The translations under genes were made by a program, and so were the position numbers. Under the pieces are notes generated by a model that ran no database searches, had not been told where the DNA came from, and saw only the letters and a program-made list of their open reading frames with translations. DNA of 64,000 bases from the NCBI RefSeq assembly GCF_028401955.1, contig NZ_JAQOTJ010000001.1, positions 281,138-345,137 on the forward strand, in the 5' to 3' direction. This document shows, one piece after another, positions 46,640 through 54,937 of the stretch. How positions within the stretch are numbered: position 1 is the stretch's first letter; every line of letters begins with the position of its first letter. Source of the stretch: Bacillus sp. BP-3 (lineage in GTDB: Bacteria > Bacillota > Bacilli > Bacillales > Bacillaceae_G).

Positions 46640-47578
46640 GTGAAATGGTCAGAAATTAGTATTCATACAGCAGAGGAAGCAGTAGAAGCAATCTCGCATA
46701 TTTTACACGAAGCAGGTGCAAGTGGTGTTGCGATTGAAGATCCTGCGGAATTAACGAAAGAGCGTGAACAACAATTTGGCGAGATTTATGCATTAAATCC
46801 AGCTGAATATCCAGCGGAAGGTGTACTTGTAAAAGCGTATTTCCCAAAGAATGATGCCCTGCAAGAAACAATTACAAATGTAAAATCATCCATTGATTTG
46901 CTACCTTCTTATGGAATCGAGATTGGAGCAGCAACTGTATCTGTTAATGAAGTAGATGAAGAGGATTGGGCTACTGCTTGGAAAAAATATTACCATCCGG
47001 TGAAAATTTCTGATACATTTACAATTGTGCCAACATGGGAAGAGTATACGCCTTCCTCACCTGAAGAAAAAATTATCGAATTAGATCCAGGAATGGCATT
47101 TGGTACGGGAACGCATCCGACAACAACGATGTGCATCCGCGCTTTGGAGAAAACTGTTCAACCGGGAGATACTGTCATTGACGTTGGAACGGGTTCTGGT
47201 GTATTAAGTATTGCTGCAGCTAAATTAGGTGCTGCTTCTGTTCAAGCATACGACTTAGATCCGGTTGCAGTAGAGAGTGCGGAAATGAATGTACGATTAA
47301 ATCATACAGAAAATGTTGTAACTGTTGGACAAAACAGCTTACTAGAGGGCATTGAAGGGCCTGTAGATTTAATTGTTGCAAATTTACTAGCGGAAATTAT
47401 TTTACTATTCCCAGAAGATGCAGCGAAAGTTGTGAAGCAAGGTGGATTGTTCATAACATCTGGTATTATTGCTGCAAAAGAAAAAATTGTAACAGAAGCG
47501 TTAGTGAATGCTGGTTTTACAGTAGAAGAAGTGTTAACGATGGAAGATTGGGTAGCAATTATTGCACGTAGAGGATAA
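46640..47578 (+). CDS. prmA: Ribosomal protein L11 methyltransferase
   Basis: A 312-residue protein from a GTG. The N-terminal substrate-binding domain leads to the SAM site [17 protein letters not shown] and the catalytic-region motif [23 protein letters not shown] is the PrmA signature. It follows dnaJ by 28 bp in the heat-shock transcript, as in B. subtilis (yqeT). Confidence 0.96.
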   Translation: MKWSEISIHTAEEAVEAISHILHEAGASGVAIEDPAELTKEREQQFGEIYALNPAEYPAEGVLVKAYFPKNDALQETITNVKSSIDLLPSYGIEIGAATVSVNEVDEEDWATAWKKYYHPVKISDTFTIVPTWEEYTPSSPEEKIIELDPGMAFGTGTHPTTTMCIRALEKTVQPGDTVIDVGTGSGVLSIAAAKLGAASVQAYDLDPVAVESAEMNVRLNHTENVVTVGQNSLLEGIEGPVDLIVANLLAEIILLFPEDAAKVVKQGGLFITSGIIAAKEKIVTEALVNAGFTVEEVLTMEDWVAIIARRG

Positions 47579-47696
47579 GCTAAAGTTTTCCTAATCAAGT
47601 GTTTATTACCCGTTTGTACGGGAGATGTAAGCGGAAAGTCTCTCGCTGAAAGCAGTGAGGGACTTACCGTTTGTTTCGTCCAAATTATACCGTTTG

Positions 47697-47730
47697 GCTC
47701 TTTTCGTAAGCATTTGTTTACGAAAAGAGC
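47697..47730. other. Perfect hairpin between prmA and rsmE
   Basis: GCTCTTTTCGTAA (47697-47709) pairs perfectly with TTACGAAAAGAGC (47718-47730), 22 bases before rsmE. There is no T-run. A second imperfect stem (AAGTCTCTC / GAGGGACTT) lies at 47636-47665. Confidence 0.6.
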
Positions 47731-47752
47731 TAAACTTTACTAAGGTGATAAA

Positions 47753-48502
47753 ATGCAACGTTATTTTGTAGAAGAACAAAATGTAAATGAAATGGCGATT
47801 CGTATTGTAGGAGATGATGTGCATCACATCGGAAGAGTAATGCGTATGACGCCTGGTGATCGAATTTATTGTTGTACAAATGGGAAGACGGCAATTTGTA
47901 CAATTGCTGAAATTACCAATGAATTTGTAAATGCGACTATTGTAGAATGGGTAGAGATGTCAACTGAGCTACCTGTTTTTGTGACAATTGCAAGCGGATT
48001 GCCTAAAGGAGATAAGCTTGAGTTGATTTTACAAAAAGGAACTGAGCTTGGAGCAACGGCCTTTTTACCGTTCCAAGCATCGCGATCTATTGTGAAATGG
48101 GATGCGAAAAAAGCTGGAAAAAAGGTAGAGCGTTTTAATAAAATTGTCAAAGAGGCAGCTGAGCAGTCTCATCGCAGTAAGATTCCGACTGTGTATGCAC
48201 CTGTTTCTTTTAAAGAGCTTCTTGCGATGAGTAAAGAATATGATAGCTGCCTTGTTGCGTATGAAGAGGAAGCGAAACAAGGTGAAAAATCAAACTTCGC
48301 TAAGGCTTTAACAAAATTAATGCCAGGACAAAAGGTGCTTATTGTATTTGGACCAGAAGGTGGTTTAACGGAAGAAGAAGTATCTTCTCTTTCTGAGCAT
48401 GCTTTTGTACCTTGTAGTTTAGGACCAAGAATATTGCGGACAGAAACAGCGCCTTTATACGCGCTAAGTGCCGCTTCTTATCATTTTGAATTAATGGGGT
48501 GA
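47753..48502 (+). CDS. rsmE: 16S rRNA (uracil1498-N3)-methyltransferase
   Basis: A 249-residue protein with the SPOUT fold. An N-terminal PUA-like domain (DVHHIGRVMRMTPGD) comes first. The C-terminal trefoil knot shows IVFGPEGGLTEEEV and LGPRILRTETAPLYAL, the RsmE signature. Only four bases separate it from mtaB. Confidence 0.95.
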   Translation: MQRYFVEEQNVNEMAIRIVGDDVHHIGRVMRMTPGDRIYCCTNGKTAICTIAEITNEFVNATIVEWVEMSTELPVFVTIASGLPKGDKLELILQKGTELGATAFLPFQASRSIVKWDAKKAGKKVERFNKIVKEAAEQSHRSKIPTVYAPVSFKELLAMSKEYDSCLVAYEEEAKQGEKSNFAKALTKLMPGQKVLIVFGPEGGLTEEEVSSLSEHAFVPCSLGPRILRTETAPLYALSAASYHFELMG

Positions 48503-48506
48503 GTAT

Positions 48507-49859
48507 ATGGCAACTGTTGCGTTTCATACGTTAGGTTGTAAAGTAAACCACTACGAGACAGAAGCAATTTGGCAACTGTTTAAACAAGGTGGTTATGAGC
48601 GAACTGAATTTGAAAAAACAGCTGATGTGTATGTAATTAATACATGTACTGTAACAAATACAGGGGATAAAAAAAGCCGTCAAGTTATTCGTCGTGCCGT
48701 TCGTCAAAATCCTGATGCGGTAATTTGTGTAACGGGATGTTATGCACAAACATCTCCAGCGGAAATTATGGCAATTCCAGGTGTAGATATTGTAGTAGGA
48801 ACGCAAGACCGTGAGAAAATGCTTGGCTATATTGAAGAGTACCGGAATGAGCGTCAGCCAATTAATGCTGTACGTAACATTATGAAAACGCGTGTATACG
48901 AAGAGCTAGACGTACCATATTTTACAGATCGTACGCGTGCATCTTTAAAAATTCAAGAAGGATGTAACAACTTCTGTACGTTCTGTATTATTCCATGGGC
49001 TCGTGGTTTAATGCGCTCTCGTGATGGGAAAGAAGTTATTCGCCAAGCGCAGCAATTAGTAGATGCTGGCTATAAAGAAATCGTCTTAACAGGTATTCAT
49101 ACAGGTGGATACGGTGAAGATATGAAGGATTATAATTTAGCTGGACTACTTCGAGATATGGAAGCGCAAGTAGAAGGGTTAAAACGCCTTCGCATTTCTT
49201 CTATTGAAGCAAGTCAAATTACAGACGAAGTAATTGAAGTGTTGCGCGATTCTAAAGTTGTTGTCCGTCATTTACACATTCCGCTTCAATCTGGATCTAA
49301 TACAGTATTGAAACGTATGCGTCGTAAATATACAATGGAGTTTTTCCAAGAGCGTTTAGACCGCTTAAAAGAAGCGTTGCCAGGACTTGCAATTACATCT
49401 GATGTTATCGTCGGTTTCCCTGGTGAAACAGAAGAAGAATTCATGGAAACGTTCAATTTCATTAAAGATAATCGTTTCTCTGAACTTCATGTATTCCCAT
49501 ACTCAAAACGTACAGGAACACCAGCAGCACGTATGGATGATCAAGTACTAGAAGAAATTAAGAATGAGCGCGTACACCGCTTAATTGCATTATCAGATCA
49601 ATTAGCGAAAGAATATGCATCACAGTTTGAAGGTGAAGTACTTGAAATTATTCCAGAAGAATCATTTAAAGAAGCTGATCGTGAAGGGTTATTTGTAGGA
49701 TATACAGATAATTACTTAAAAGTTGTCTTTGAAGGTTCTGAGGAATTAATTGGTAAATTAATTAAAGTAAAAATTACGAAAGCTGGTTATCCTTACAATG
49801 AAGCACAATTTGTTCGTGTGCTAGAAAATGCATCGCCAAAAGAATCAGCAAGCGCGTAA
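48507..49859 (+). CDS. mtaB: tRNA threonylcarbamoyladenosine methylthiotransferase MtaB
   Basis: Adds the 2-methylthio group to t6A37 of tRNA. A 450-residue protein. UPF0004 domain with three cysteines (LGCKVNHYE, VINTCTVTN, VTGCYAQ), radical-SAM cluster EGCNNFCTFCIIPWARG, and C-terminal TRAM domain. The t6A type (MtaB/YqeV) rather than MiaB is indicated by the N-terminus TLGCKVNHYETEAI and the gene position. Own terminator downstream. Confidence 0.95.
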   Translation: MATVAFHTLGCKVNHYETEAIWQLFKQGGYERTEFEKTADVYVINTCTVTNTGDKKSRQVIRRAVRQNPDAVICVTGCYAQTSPAEIMAIPGVDIVVGTQDREKMLGYIEEYRNERQPINAVRNIMKTRVYEELDVPYFTDRTRASLKIQEGCNNFCTFCIIPWARGLMRSRDGKEVIRQAQQLVDAGYKEIVLTGIHTGGYGEDMKDYNLAGLLRDMEAQVEGLKRLRISSIEASQITDEVIEVLRDSKVVVRHLHIPLQSGSNTVLKRMRRKYTMEFFQERLDRLKEALPGLAITSDVIVGFPGETEEEFMETFNFIKDNRFSELHVFPYSKRTGTPAARMDDQVLEEIKNERVHRLIALSDQLAKEYASQFEGEVLEIIPEESFKEADREGLFVGYTDNYLKVVFEGSEELIGKLIKVKITKAGYPYNEAQFVRVLENASPKESASA

Positions 49860-49862
49860 CAG

Positions 49863-49900
49863 AAAAGCATGCAAACAGTTTTGTTTGTATGCTTTTTTAT
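49863..49900 (+). terminator. Terminator after mtaB
   Basis: 15-bp stem AAAAGCATGCAAACA / TGTTTGTATGCTTTT (49863-49877 with 49882-49896) with one G-T pair, then TTAT. Confidence 0.9.
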
Positions 49901-50024
49901 TTGCTGGAGAAGTTAAAATATGAAAACGCTATACGTTATGATATAATGCTGAAGATTAAGGTTGTCAGACAATCGGTGAGCAAAAAATTCACTACGTATA
50001 AGTTGAGGAAGGGGCAATTTTAAA

Positions 50025-50690
50025 ATGAACTATGCAAAGTTAATTGATCATACGGCATTAAAACCAGATACAAAAAAGGAAGCAATCGTAACTTTATGTC
50101 AAGAGGCAAAACAACATGATTTTGCTTCTGTATGTGTAAATCCAACGTGGATTGAAACGGCAGCAGAATTGCTAAAAGGGACAGATGTAAAAGTTTGTAC
50201 AGTAATTGGTTTCCCTCTTGGAGCAAATACACCAGAAACAAAAGCATTTGAAACAACAGATGCGATTGCAAAAGGTGCAACAGAGGTTGATATGGTAATT
50301 AACATCGGTGCGTTAAAAGATAAAAATGATGCGTTAGTAGAGCGTGATGTTCGCGCTGTTGTAGAGGCAGCAAAAGGAAAAGCGCTTGTGAAAATAATTA
50401 TTGAAACATGCTTACTTACAGAAGAAGAAAAAGTTCGTGCTTGTGAATTGTCTGTAAAAGCAGGCGTTGATTTCGTAAAAACATCAACAGGATTTTCAAC
50501 AGGCGGTGCAACAGTAGAAGATGTTGCGTTGATGAGAAAAACGGTAGGACCAAATATCGGTGTAAAAGCATCAGGAGGGGTTCGTGACGAAAAAGGCATG
50601 GATGCAATGATCGAAGCAGGTGCAACGCGCATCGGTACAAGCTCTGGTGTAGCGCTAGTAAGTGGGAAAACAGCAACAACTGATTATTAA
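50025..50690 (+). CDS. deoC: Deoxyribose-phosphate aldolase
   Basis: Cleaves 2-deoxyribose-5-phosphate to acetaldehyde and glyceraldehyde-3-phosphate in nucleoside use. A 221-residue TIM barrel. The Schiff-base lysine is in [15 protein letters not shown], with the second lysine in [16 protein letters not shown] is the family N-terminal motif. SD GAGGAAGGGG. The gene stands alone here, whereas in many bacilli it sits with other deo genes. Confidence 0.96.
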   Translation: MNYAKLIDHTALKPDTKKEAIVTLCQEAKQHDFASVCVNPTWIETAAELLKGTDVKVCTVIGFPLGANTPETKAFETTDAIAKGATEVDMVINIGALKDKNDALVERDVRAVVEAAKGKALVKIIIETCLLTEEEKVRACELSVKAGVDFVKTSTGFSTGGATVEDVALMRKTVGPNIGVKASGGVRDEKGMDAMIEAGATRIGTSSGVALVSGKTATTDY

Positions 50691-50694
50691 TTTA

Positions 50695-50812
50695 AAAGCG
50701 GAAGCCGCTCGTATAGAACATGAGGACGTTGGAACTCTTGACGTAGAGGCGCTATTTGCCTCGTAGGAAAGAGTGAAGCGACCGATTGTTCTAGCGGCTG
50801 CAGCTGGATAAA
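50695..50812 (+). repeat. 'AAAAGCGGAAGC ... CAGCTGGATAAA' repeat, copy 1
   Basis: Left end AAAAGCGGAAGCCGCT and right end AGCGGCTGCAGCTGGATAAAA can pair (AGCCGCT ... AGAACA with TGTTCT ... AGCGGCT), forming one large hairpin. Internal arms GAGGCGCTATTTGCCTC form a second stem. Confidence 0.8.
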
Positions 50813-50814
50813 AT

Positions 50815-50938
50815 AAAAGCGGAAGCCGACTGTTTAGCCCTGTCGGCTAAGGTTATTTCACGTAGAAGGTGCTCTTTACCTTCTCGCGTGGAAGGTTCTT
50901 AGACGTGAGGGGGCTAGGAGGCGCAGCTGGATAAAAAA
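50815..50938 (+). repeat. 'AAAAGCGGAAGC ... CAGCTGGATAAA' repeat, copy 2
   Basis: Same ends as copy 1, directly after it. The interior differs (GAAGGTGCTCTTTACCTTC stem). Confidence 0.8.
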
Positions 50939-50939
50939 T

Positions 50940-50995
50940 AAAAGCGGAAGCCGACTGTTTAGTCCTGTTGGCTAAGGTTATTTGACACGAAAAAC
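50940..50995 (+). repeat. 'AAAAGCGGAAGC' repeat, copy 3, truncated
   Basis: Repeats the first ~45 bases of copy 2 (AAAAGCGGAAGCCGACTGTTTAG, then CCTGTTGGCTAAGGTTATTT) and then loses similarity. The right end is missing. The rest of the gap to rpsU holds a terminator at 51098. Confidence 0.75.
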
Positions 50996-51097
50996 TAGAG
51001 ATATTGTATCCAGATGATGAAAAGTAGAAGTAAACATTTTGGTAAAATAGTGTTGCATTGATATAGAAAAATATATCAAAAATGTACGTTTCATGAA

Positions 51098-51127
51098 AAA
51101 AGAAGAGCAAGTGCTCTTCTTTTCTTT
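51098..51127 (+). terminator. Intrinsic terminator upstream of rpsU
   Basis: Perfect 11-bp stem AAAAGAAGAGC / GCTCTTCTTTT (51098-51108 with 51113-51123). It probably ends transcripts running through the repeats from deoC. Confidence 0.85.
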
Positions 51128-51251
51128 TATCAGATAGTTGACCTAAAAGTATAAAATGTATTATAATCGTAAAAGACATGCTGAGAAAGTGTTTACTTTT
51201 TGCATGCTGAAATTAGGATGTAAGTGGATGTTTCGGAGGGAGGGAAAGAGA

Positions 51252-51425
51252 ATGTCAAAAACAGTCGTTCGTAAAAACGAGTCTTTGGAGGATGCACTTC
51301 GCCGTTTTAAAAGATCAACTTCTAAAGCTGGTACGCTTGCTGAAGCAAGAAAACGCGAGTTCTATGAAAAGCCAAGTGTAAAACGTAAGAAGAAATCTGA
51401 AGCGGCAAGAAAGCGTAAATTCTAA
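51252..51425 (+). CDS. rpsU: 30S ribosomal protein S21
   Basis: A 57-residue protein: [19 protein letters not shown] at the start and a Lys/Arg-rich end ([12 protein letters not shown]). SD GGGAGGG. It precedes yqeY by 15 bp, the usual Bacillus pair. Confidence 0.97.
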   Translation: MSKTVVRKNESLEDALRRFKRSTSKAGTLAEARKREFYEKPSVKRKKKSEAARKRKF

Positions 51426-51440
51426 GAGAGGGTGTAATTT

Positions 51441-51884
51441 ATGAGTCTTCTCGGTCGTTTAAACGATGATATGAAACAAGCGATGAAGAATAAAGAAAAA
51501 AATAAATTAACCGTTATTCGTATGGTTAAGGCTGCTTTACAAAATGAAGAAATTAAACTACAGAACCCTCTTACAGAAGAAGAGGAACTAACAGTTTTAA
51601 CTCGTGAAGTAAAACAGTATAAAGACTCCCTCCTTGAGTTTGAAAAAGCGGGTCGTGAAGACCTTGTCGATAAACTGAAAAGCGAAATTCAGATTTTAGA
51701 AACATATTTGCCAGAGCAATTGACAGAAGAAGAATTGCTTGCTGTTATTCAGCAATCTATCTCTGAAGTTGGTGCAGCTTCTAAAGCTGATATGGGCAAA
51801 GTGATGGGTGCTGTTTTGCCGAAAGTAAAAGGTAAAGCAGATGGCTCACAAGTAAATAGGCTTGTTTCACAACTATTAGCATAA
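51441..51884 (+). CDS. yqeY: YqeY-family protein (GatB/YqeY domain)
   Basis: A 147-residue protein related to the tail domain of GatB, which binds tRNA. Seen in [38 protein letters not shown] and the helical end [26 protein letters not shown]. Exact function is unknown, though a tRNA-related role is likely. Co-transcribed with rpsU. Confidence 0.93.
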   Translation: MSLLGRLNDDMKQAMKNKEKNKLTVIRMVKAALQNEEIKLQNPLTEEEELTVLTREVKQYKDSLLEFEKAGREDLVDKLKSEIQILETYLPEQLTEEELLAVIQQSISEVGAASKADMGKVMGAVLPKVKGKADGSQVNRLVSQLLA

Positions 51885-51917
51885 AAAAGCGTCTCATTAT
51901 AATGAGACGCTTTTTTA
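51883..51917 (+). terminator. Terminator of rpsU-yqeY
   Basis: Perfect 16-bp palindromic stem AAAAAAGCGTCTCATT / AATGAGACGCTTTTTT (51883-51916). Confidence 0.95.
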
Positions 51918-51937
51918 TGTTTTTTTTCGAATTGGAC

Positions 51938-51968
51938 GTGATATTACAAGCTTTTTTTTCATACATAT
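51938..51968 (+). promoter_or_regulatory. Sigma-E-type promoter of yqfC
   Basis: -35 GTGATATT (51938-51945), 14-bp spacer, -10 CATACATAT (51960-51968). This fits the sigma-E pattern (rTmATATT-N14-CATACAnT) at nearly every position. yqfC-yqfD belong to the mother-cell sigma-E regulon in B. subtilis. Confidence 0.85.
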
Positions 51969-51989
51969 GGGATGAGAGGGGGGTCTTCG

Positions 51990-52283
51990 ATGAGAAAGTT
52001 GCAGCAAATGAAAAATTGGATTACGAAGCAGATAGACCTACCTGCAGATGTATTCATGGATCTGCCGAGAATTACACTTGTTGGGCAGGTGCATATTTAT
52101 ATAGAAAATCATCGTGGATTATTGGTATTTAGTGATAAAGAGGTACGACTTTTATTAAAACAAGGGCAATTATTAATAAAAGGAGATTCATTTGTAATTA
52201 AGACAATTCTGCCAGAAGAGCTTTTACTTGAAGGAACCATTGAGCAAGTCTTATTTTTAGAAGATGAAAAAGAAGGGAAATAA
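51990..52283 (+). CDS. yqfC: Sporulation protein YqfC
   Basis: About 97 residues from the ATG at 51990; the SD is GAGAGGGGGG. Mostly beta-strand; YvyE/YabP-like family motif DLPRITLVGQVHIYIENHRGLLVFSDKEVRLLL. Function unclear, but it is made under sigma-E in the mother cell. Its promoter is well defined here. Confidence 0.92.
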   Translation: MRKLQQMKNWITKQIDLPADVFMDLPRITLVGQVHIYIENHRGLLVFSDKEVRLLLKQGQLLIKGDSFVIKTILPEELLLEGTIEQVLFLEDEKEGK

Positions 52284-52401
52284 AATGGAATTGTTATTCG
52301 TGTGAGGGCGTATGGAACAAATCAGGGGCAAGTGGTTAGGGAATATTTAGTTCTTAGTCCTCCTACTACTGACTGTATAAGCGGAGTAAAGTCATAGAGG
52401 T

Positions 52402-52437
52402 GGTGCGCAGATCTCTTAAGGGGCTGCGCCTTTTTTA
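52402..52437 (+). terminator. Hairpin with T-run between yqfC and yqfD
   Basis: GCGCAG (52405-52410) pairs with CTGCGC (52424-52429), extended by imperfect pairs, then TTTTTT. It lies in the 175-bp gap between two genes that are adjacent in B. subtilis. Confidence 0.65.
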
Positions 52438-52458
52438 GAAAGCTGATGGAGGCGAGCT

Positions 52459-53658
52459 ATGAAAAATAAGTGGTTTACAAAATGGATTGGGTATGTAAAA
52501 GTGCGAATTCAAGGAAGAGGAGCAGAACGGTTTATTAACGAATGTGTACGAAGAGATATCCTAGTTTGGGACGTCAAGAAAGTTGCAGATGATACAATTG
52601 TATTCTGTATATTGCTTCGAGATGTGAAACGATTACGCCCGATTTACCGTAAAAATGAATGCAATCTATATTTTATTGGACGTTACGGAGTTCCGTTTTG
52701 GAATAAGCGCTTACTTCGAAATAGTGGTTTTCTTATTGGCTTTCTCTTATTTTTCTTAAGTGTCATTGCCTTATCAAATATGGTATGGAAAATAGAGATC
52801 ACAGGGGCGAAGCCAGAGACGGAATATATCATGATGAAAGAATTAGATAAAATGGGTATTAAAAAAGGGAAGCTTCAATTTCAAATGCCGAGTGTAGAAA
52901 ATATACAGCGCTATTTGACTGATAATATTAACGCCATTACATGGGTTGGTTTGGACGTAAAAGGAACGACGTATCATTTTAAAATAGTTGAAAAAAATGA
53001 GCCGAAAAAAGACGAAGAACAGGTGCCGCAACATTTAGTCGCCAAAAAAGAAGCGATTGTTACAAAAATGTTTGTAGAGATAGGAAAACCAATAGTTATG
53101 AAAAATGATTATGTGCAAAAAGGACAACTTCTTGTGTCAGGAATGTATGGGAAAGAAGAGAGTCCTACAATTGTTTCAGCTAAAGGTGTTGTATTTGGTG
53201 AAACTTGGTACAAGTCTGAAGTGGAAGTACCTCTAAAAACGAAATTTCAAGTTTATACAGGGGATTCGTACAAAGAACATTATCTTATTTTTGGAAACAT
53301 GAAAATAAAAATATGGGGATTTCAGCATGATAAGTATAAGCAGTCTAAAGCTGAGACAGTAAGACATGATGTGAAATTGCTTGGTTTTACACTGCCGATT
53401 GCTTATGAGAAAGCGATTGTACGTGAAGAGGAAGAAGCAAACCGTGAATATACAGAAAAACAGGCAATGACGGTGGCGGAGGAAATGGGGCAAAAAGAAT
53501 TAAAGAAAAAATTGGATGAACGTGCTATGATTATAGGGAAGAAAGTTTTGCATAAACAGGTTGAGAATGGAAATTTAAAATTATTGATGCATTATACAGT
53601 GATTGAGAATATTGCAGAGGCTCAACCGATATCTGAATCCGATATTCAAGGAGATTGA
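52459..53658 (+). CDS. yqfD: Sporulation protein YqfD
   Basis: A 399-residue membrane protein. N-terminal domain of ~85 residues (GYVKVRIQGRGAERFINECV), one strong membrane helix (about 92-112), then a long extracytoplasmic part with beta structure and a Lys/Glu-rich C-terminus. Required for efficient sporulation in B. subtilis, where its exact role is not known. SD GGAGGCG. Confidence 0.92.
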   Translation: MKNKWFTKWIGYVKVRIQGRGAERFINECVRRDILVWDVKKVADDTIVFCILLRDVKRLRPIYRKNECNLYFIGRYGVPFWNKRLLRNSGFLIGFLLFFLSVIALSNMVWKIEITGAKPETEYIMMKELDKMGIKKGKLQFQMPSVENIQRYLTDNINAITWVGLDVKGTTYHFKIVEKNEPKKDEEQVPQHLVAKKEAIVTKMFVEIGKPIVMKNDYVQKGQLLVSGMYGKEESPTIVSAKGVVFGETWYKSEVEVPLKTKFQVYTGDSYKEHYLIFGNMKIKIWGFQHDKYKQSKAETVRHDVKLLGFTLPIAYEKAIVREEEEANREYTEKQAMTVAEEMGQKELKKKLDERAMIIGKKVLHKQVENGNLKLLMHYTVIENIAEAQPISESDIQGD

Positions 53659-53665
53659 GTAATTA

Positions 53666-54625
53666 ATGGCTGAACAATTAGTAGAGATGAATCAACAATT
53701 GGAAAACCATAATGAAGCAATTGCTTTGTTTGGAGTAAATGATGCACATTTAAAGATAATTGAGAATGAACTTGAGGTATCGATTGTTACGAGAGGTGAA
53801 TCTGTTCGTGTTTCCGGAACGAATGAAGCGGTAGCTCTTGTTGAAGGGATATTACAACAACTTCTAGTTGTTATTCGTAAGGGTATATCGATTTCTGAGC
53901 GTGATGTAGCCTATGCGATTCAACTTGGACGTCAAGGGAACCTGGCTCATTTTGAAAAGTTATATGAAGAGGAGATTTTTAAAACAGCAAAAGGTAAGTC
54001 TATCCGTGTGAAAACAATGGGACAAAGGCAATATATTTATGCCATTAAGAAAAATGACATTGTATTTGGCATGGGACCGGCGGGTACTGGTAAAACATAT
54101 TTAGCTGTAGTAATGGCTGTTCGAACATTAAAAAATGGTTATGTGAAAAAAATTATTTTAACAAGACCTGCTGTGGAAGCTGGAGAAAGTCTCGGGTTTT
54201 TACCTGGGGATTTGAAAGAAAAGGTGGATCCATATTTACGACCTCTTTATGATGCTCTTCATGATGTGCTTGGACAAGAGCATACGCAAAGAATGATGGA
54301 ACGCGGTATCATTGAAGTAGCTCCGTTAGCGTACATGAGAGGGCGTACACTCGATGACGCATTTGTGATTTTAGATGAGGCGCAAAATACAACGGGTGCA
54401 CAAATTAAAATGTTTTTAACACGCCTTGGATTTGGCTCAAAAATGGTTGTAACGGGAGACCCATCTCAGATTGATTTGCCAAAAGGTGTGAAATCAGGTC
54501 TCTCTATTGCAGCAAATGTGTTAGACCGTGTGTCTGGTCTTTCGTTTATTAAACTTGAGCAGTCAGATGTTGTTCGTCACCCACTCGTACAGCGTATTAT
54601 TGAAGCATATGATAAAATGGAATGA
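53666..54625 (+). CDS. phoH: PhoH-family ATPase
   Basis: A 319-residue protein. N-terminal KH-like region, Walker A MGPAGTGKTYLAV (about 142) and Walker B DDAFVILDEAQN, with RPAVEAGESLGFLPGD between. PhoH proteins of this type act in RNA metabolism, often with the endonuclease YbeY, which lies two genes downstream. Own terminator. Confidence 0.94.
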   Translation: MAEQLVEMNQQLENHNEAIALFGVNDAHLKIIENELEVSIVTRGESVRVSGTNEAVALVEGILQQLLVVIRKGISISERDVAYAIQLGRQGNLAHFEKLYEEEIFKTAKGKSIRVKTMGQRQYIYAIKKNDIVFGMGPAGTGKTYLAVVMAVRTLKNGYVKKIILTRPAVEAGESLGFLPGDLKEKVDPYLRPLYDALHDVLGQEHTQRMMERGIIEVAPLAYMRGRTLDDAFVILDEAQNTTGAQIKMFLTRLGFGSKMVVTGDPSQIDLPKGVKSGLSIAANVLDRVSGLSFIKLEQSDVVRHPLVQRIIEAYDKME

Positions 54626-54653
54626 TCCTGCTTGTAAGGATCATTTCTTTTTA
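54621..54653 (+). terminator. Terminator of phoH
   Basis: AATGATCCT (54621-54629) pairs with AGGATCATT (54637-54645), followed by TCTTTTT. It overlaps the phoH stop. Confidence 0.85.
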
Positions 54654-54656
54654 TCC

Positions 54657-54792
54657 AGAATGGAAGTCTCACTGTATCTCGCTCAAACGGTTGGTAGCAG
54701 CAGAACAAAGAAGTAAGAACAAACCGACTGTAAGAGCCCGATTGGCTCAACTAACCTTCAAGAGAAGAGCACTCTAGAAGGAAGTTTCACTG
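54657..54792 (+). repeat. 'TAAGAGCCCGATTGGCTCAACTAACC' dispersed repeat
   Basis: The best-preserved member of this family in the window. Begins GGAAGTCTCACTG, carries GAGCCCGATTGGCTCAACTAACC at 54733-54755 and ends GGAAGTTTCACTG. It fills the 312-bp gap between phoH and pgpH together with a 145-bp AT-rich promoter region. Confidence 0.6.
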
Positions 54793-54937
54793 CATATTTT
54801 TTATAGATATTGTGAACAGGTTGGCTAATGCTTTGTTTTTTATTATCATAAATAAAGGGAAGGGCATTTGTCCTTGTGTTTAAATATGTGAAAAGAGAGT
54901 TTCACTTAATATTCGGAGAGGAGAAGGTATTGTAATT

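Noticed and set aside
50695-50995. Possible CRISPR array at the tandem repeats after deoC
   Set aside because: The repeated units are ~120 bp with complementary ends and no regular short repeats and spacers, and no cas genes are near.
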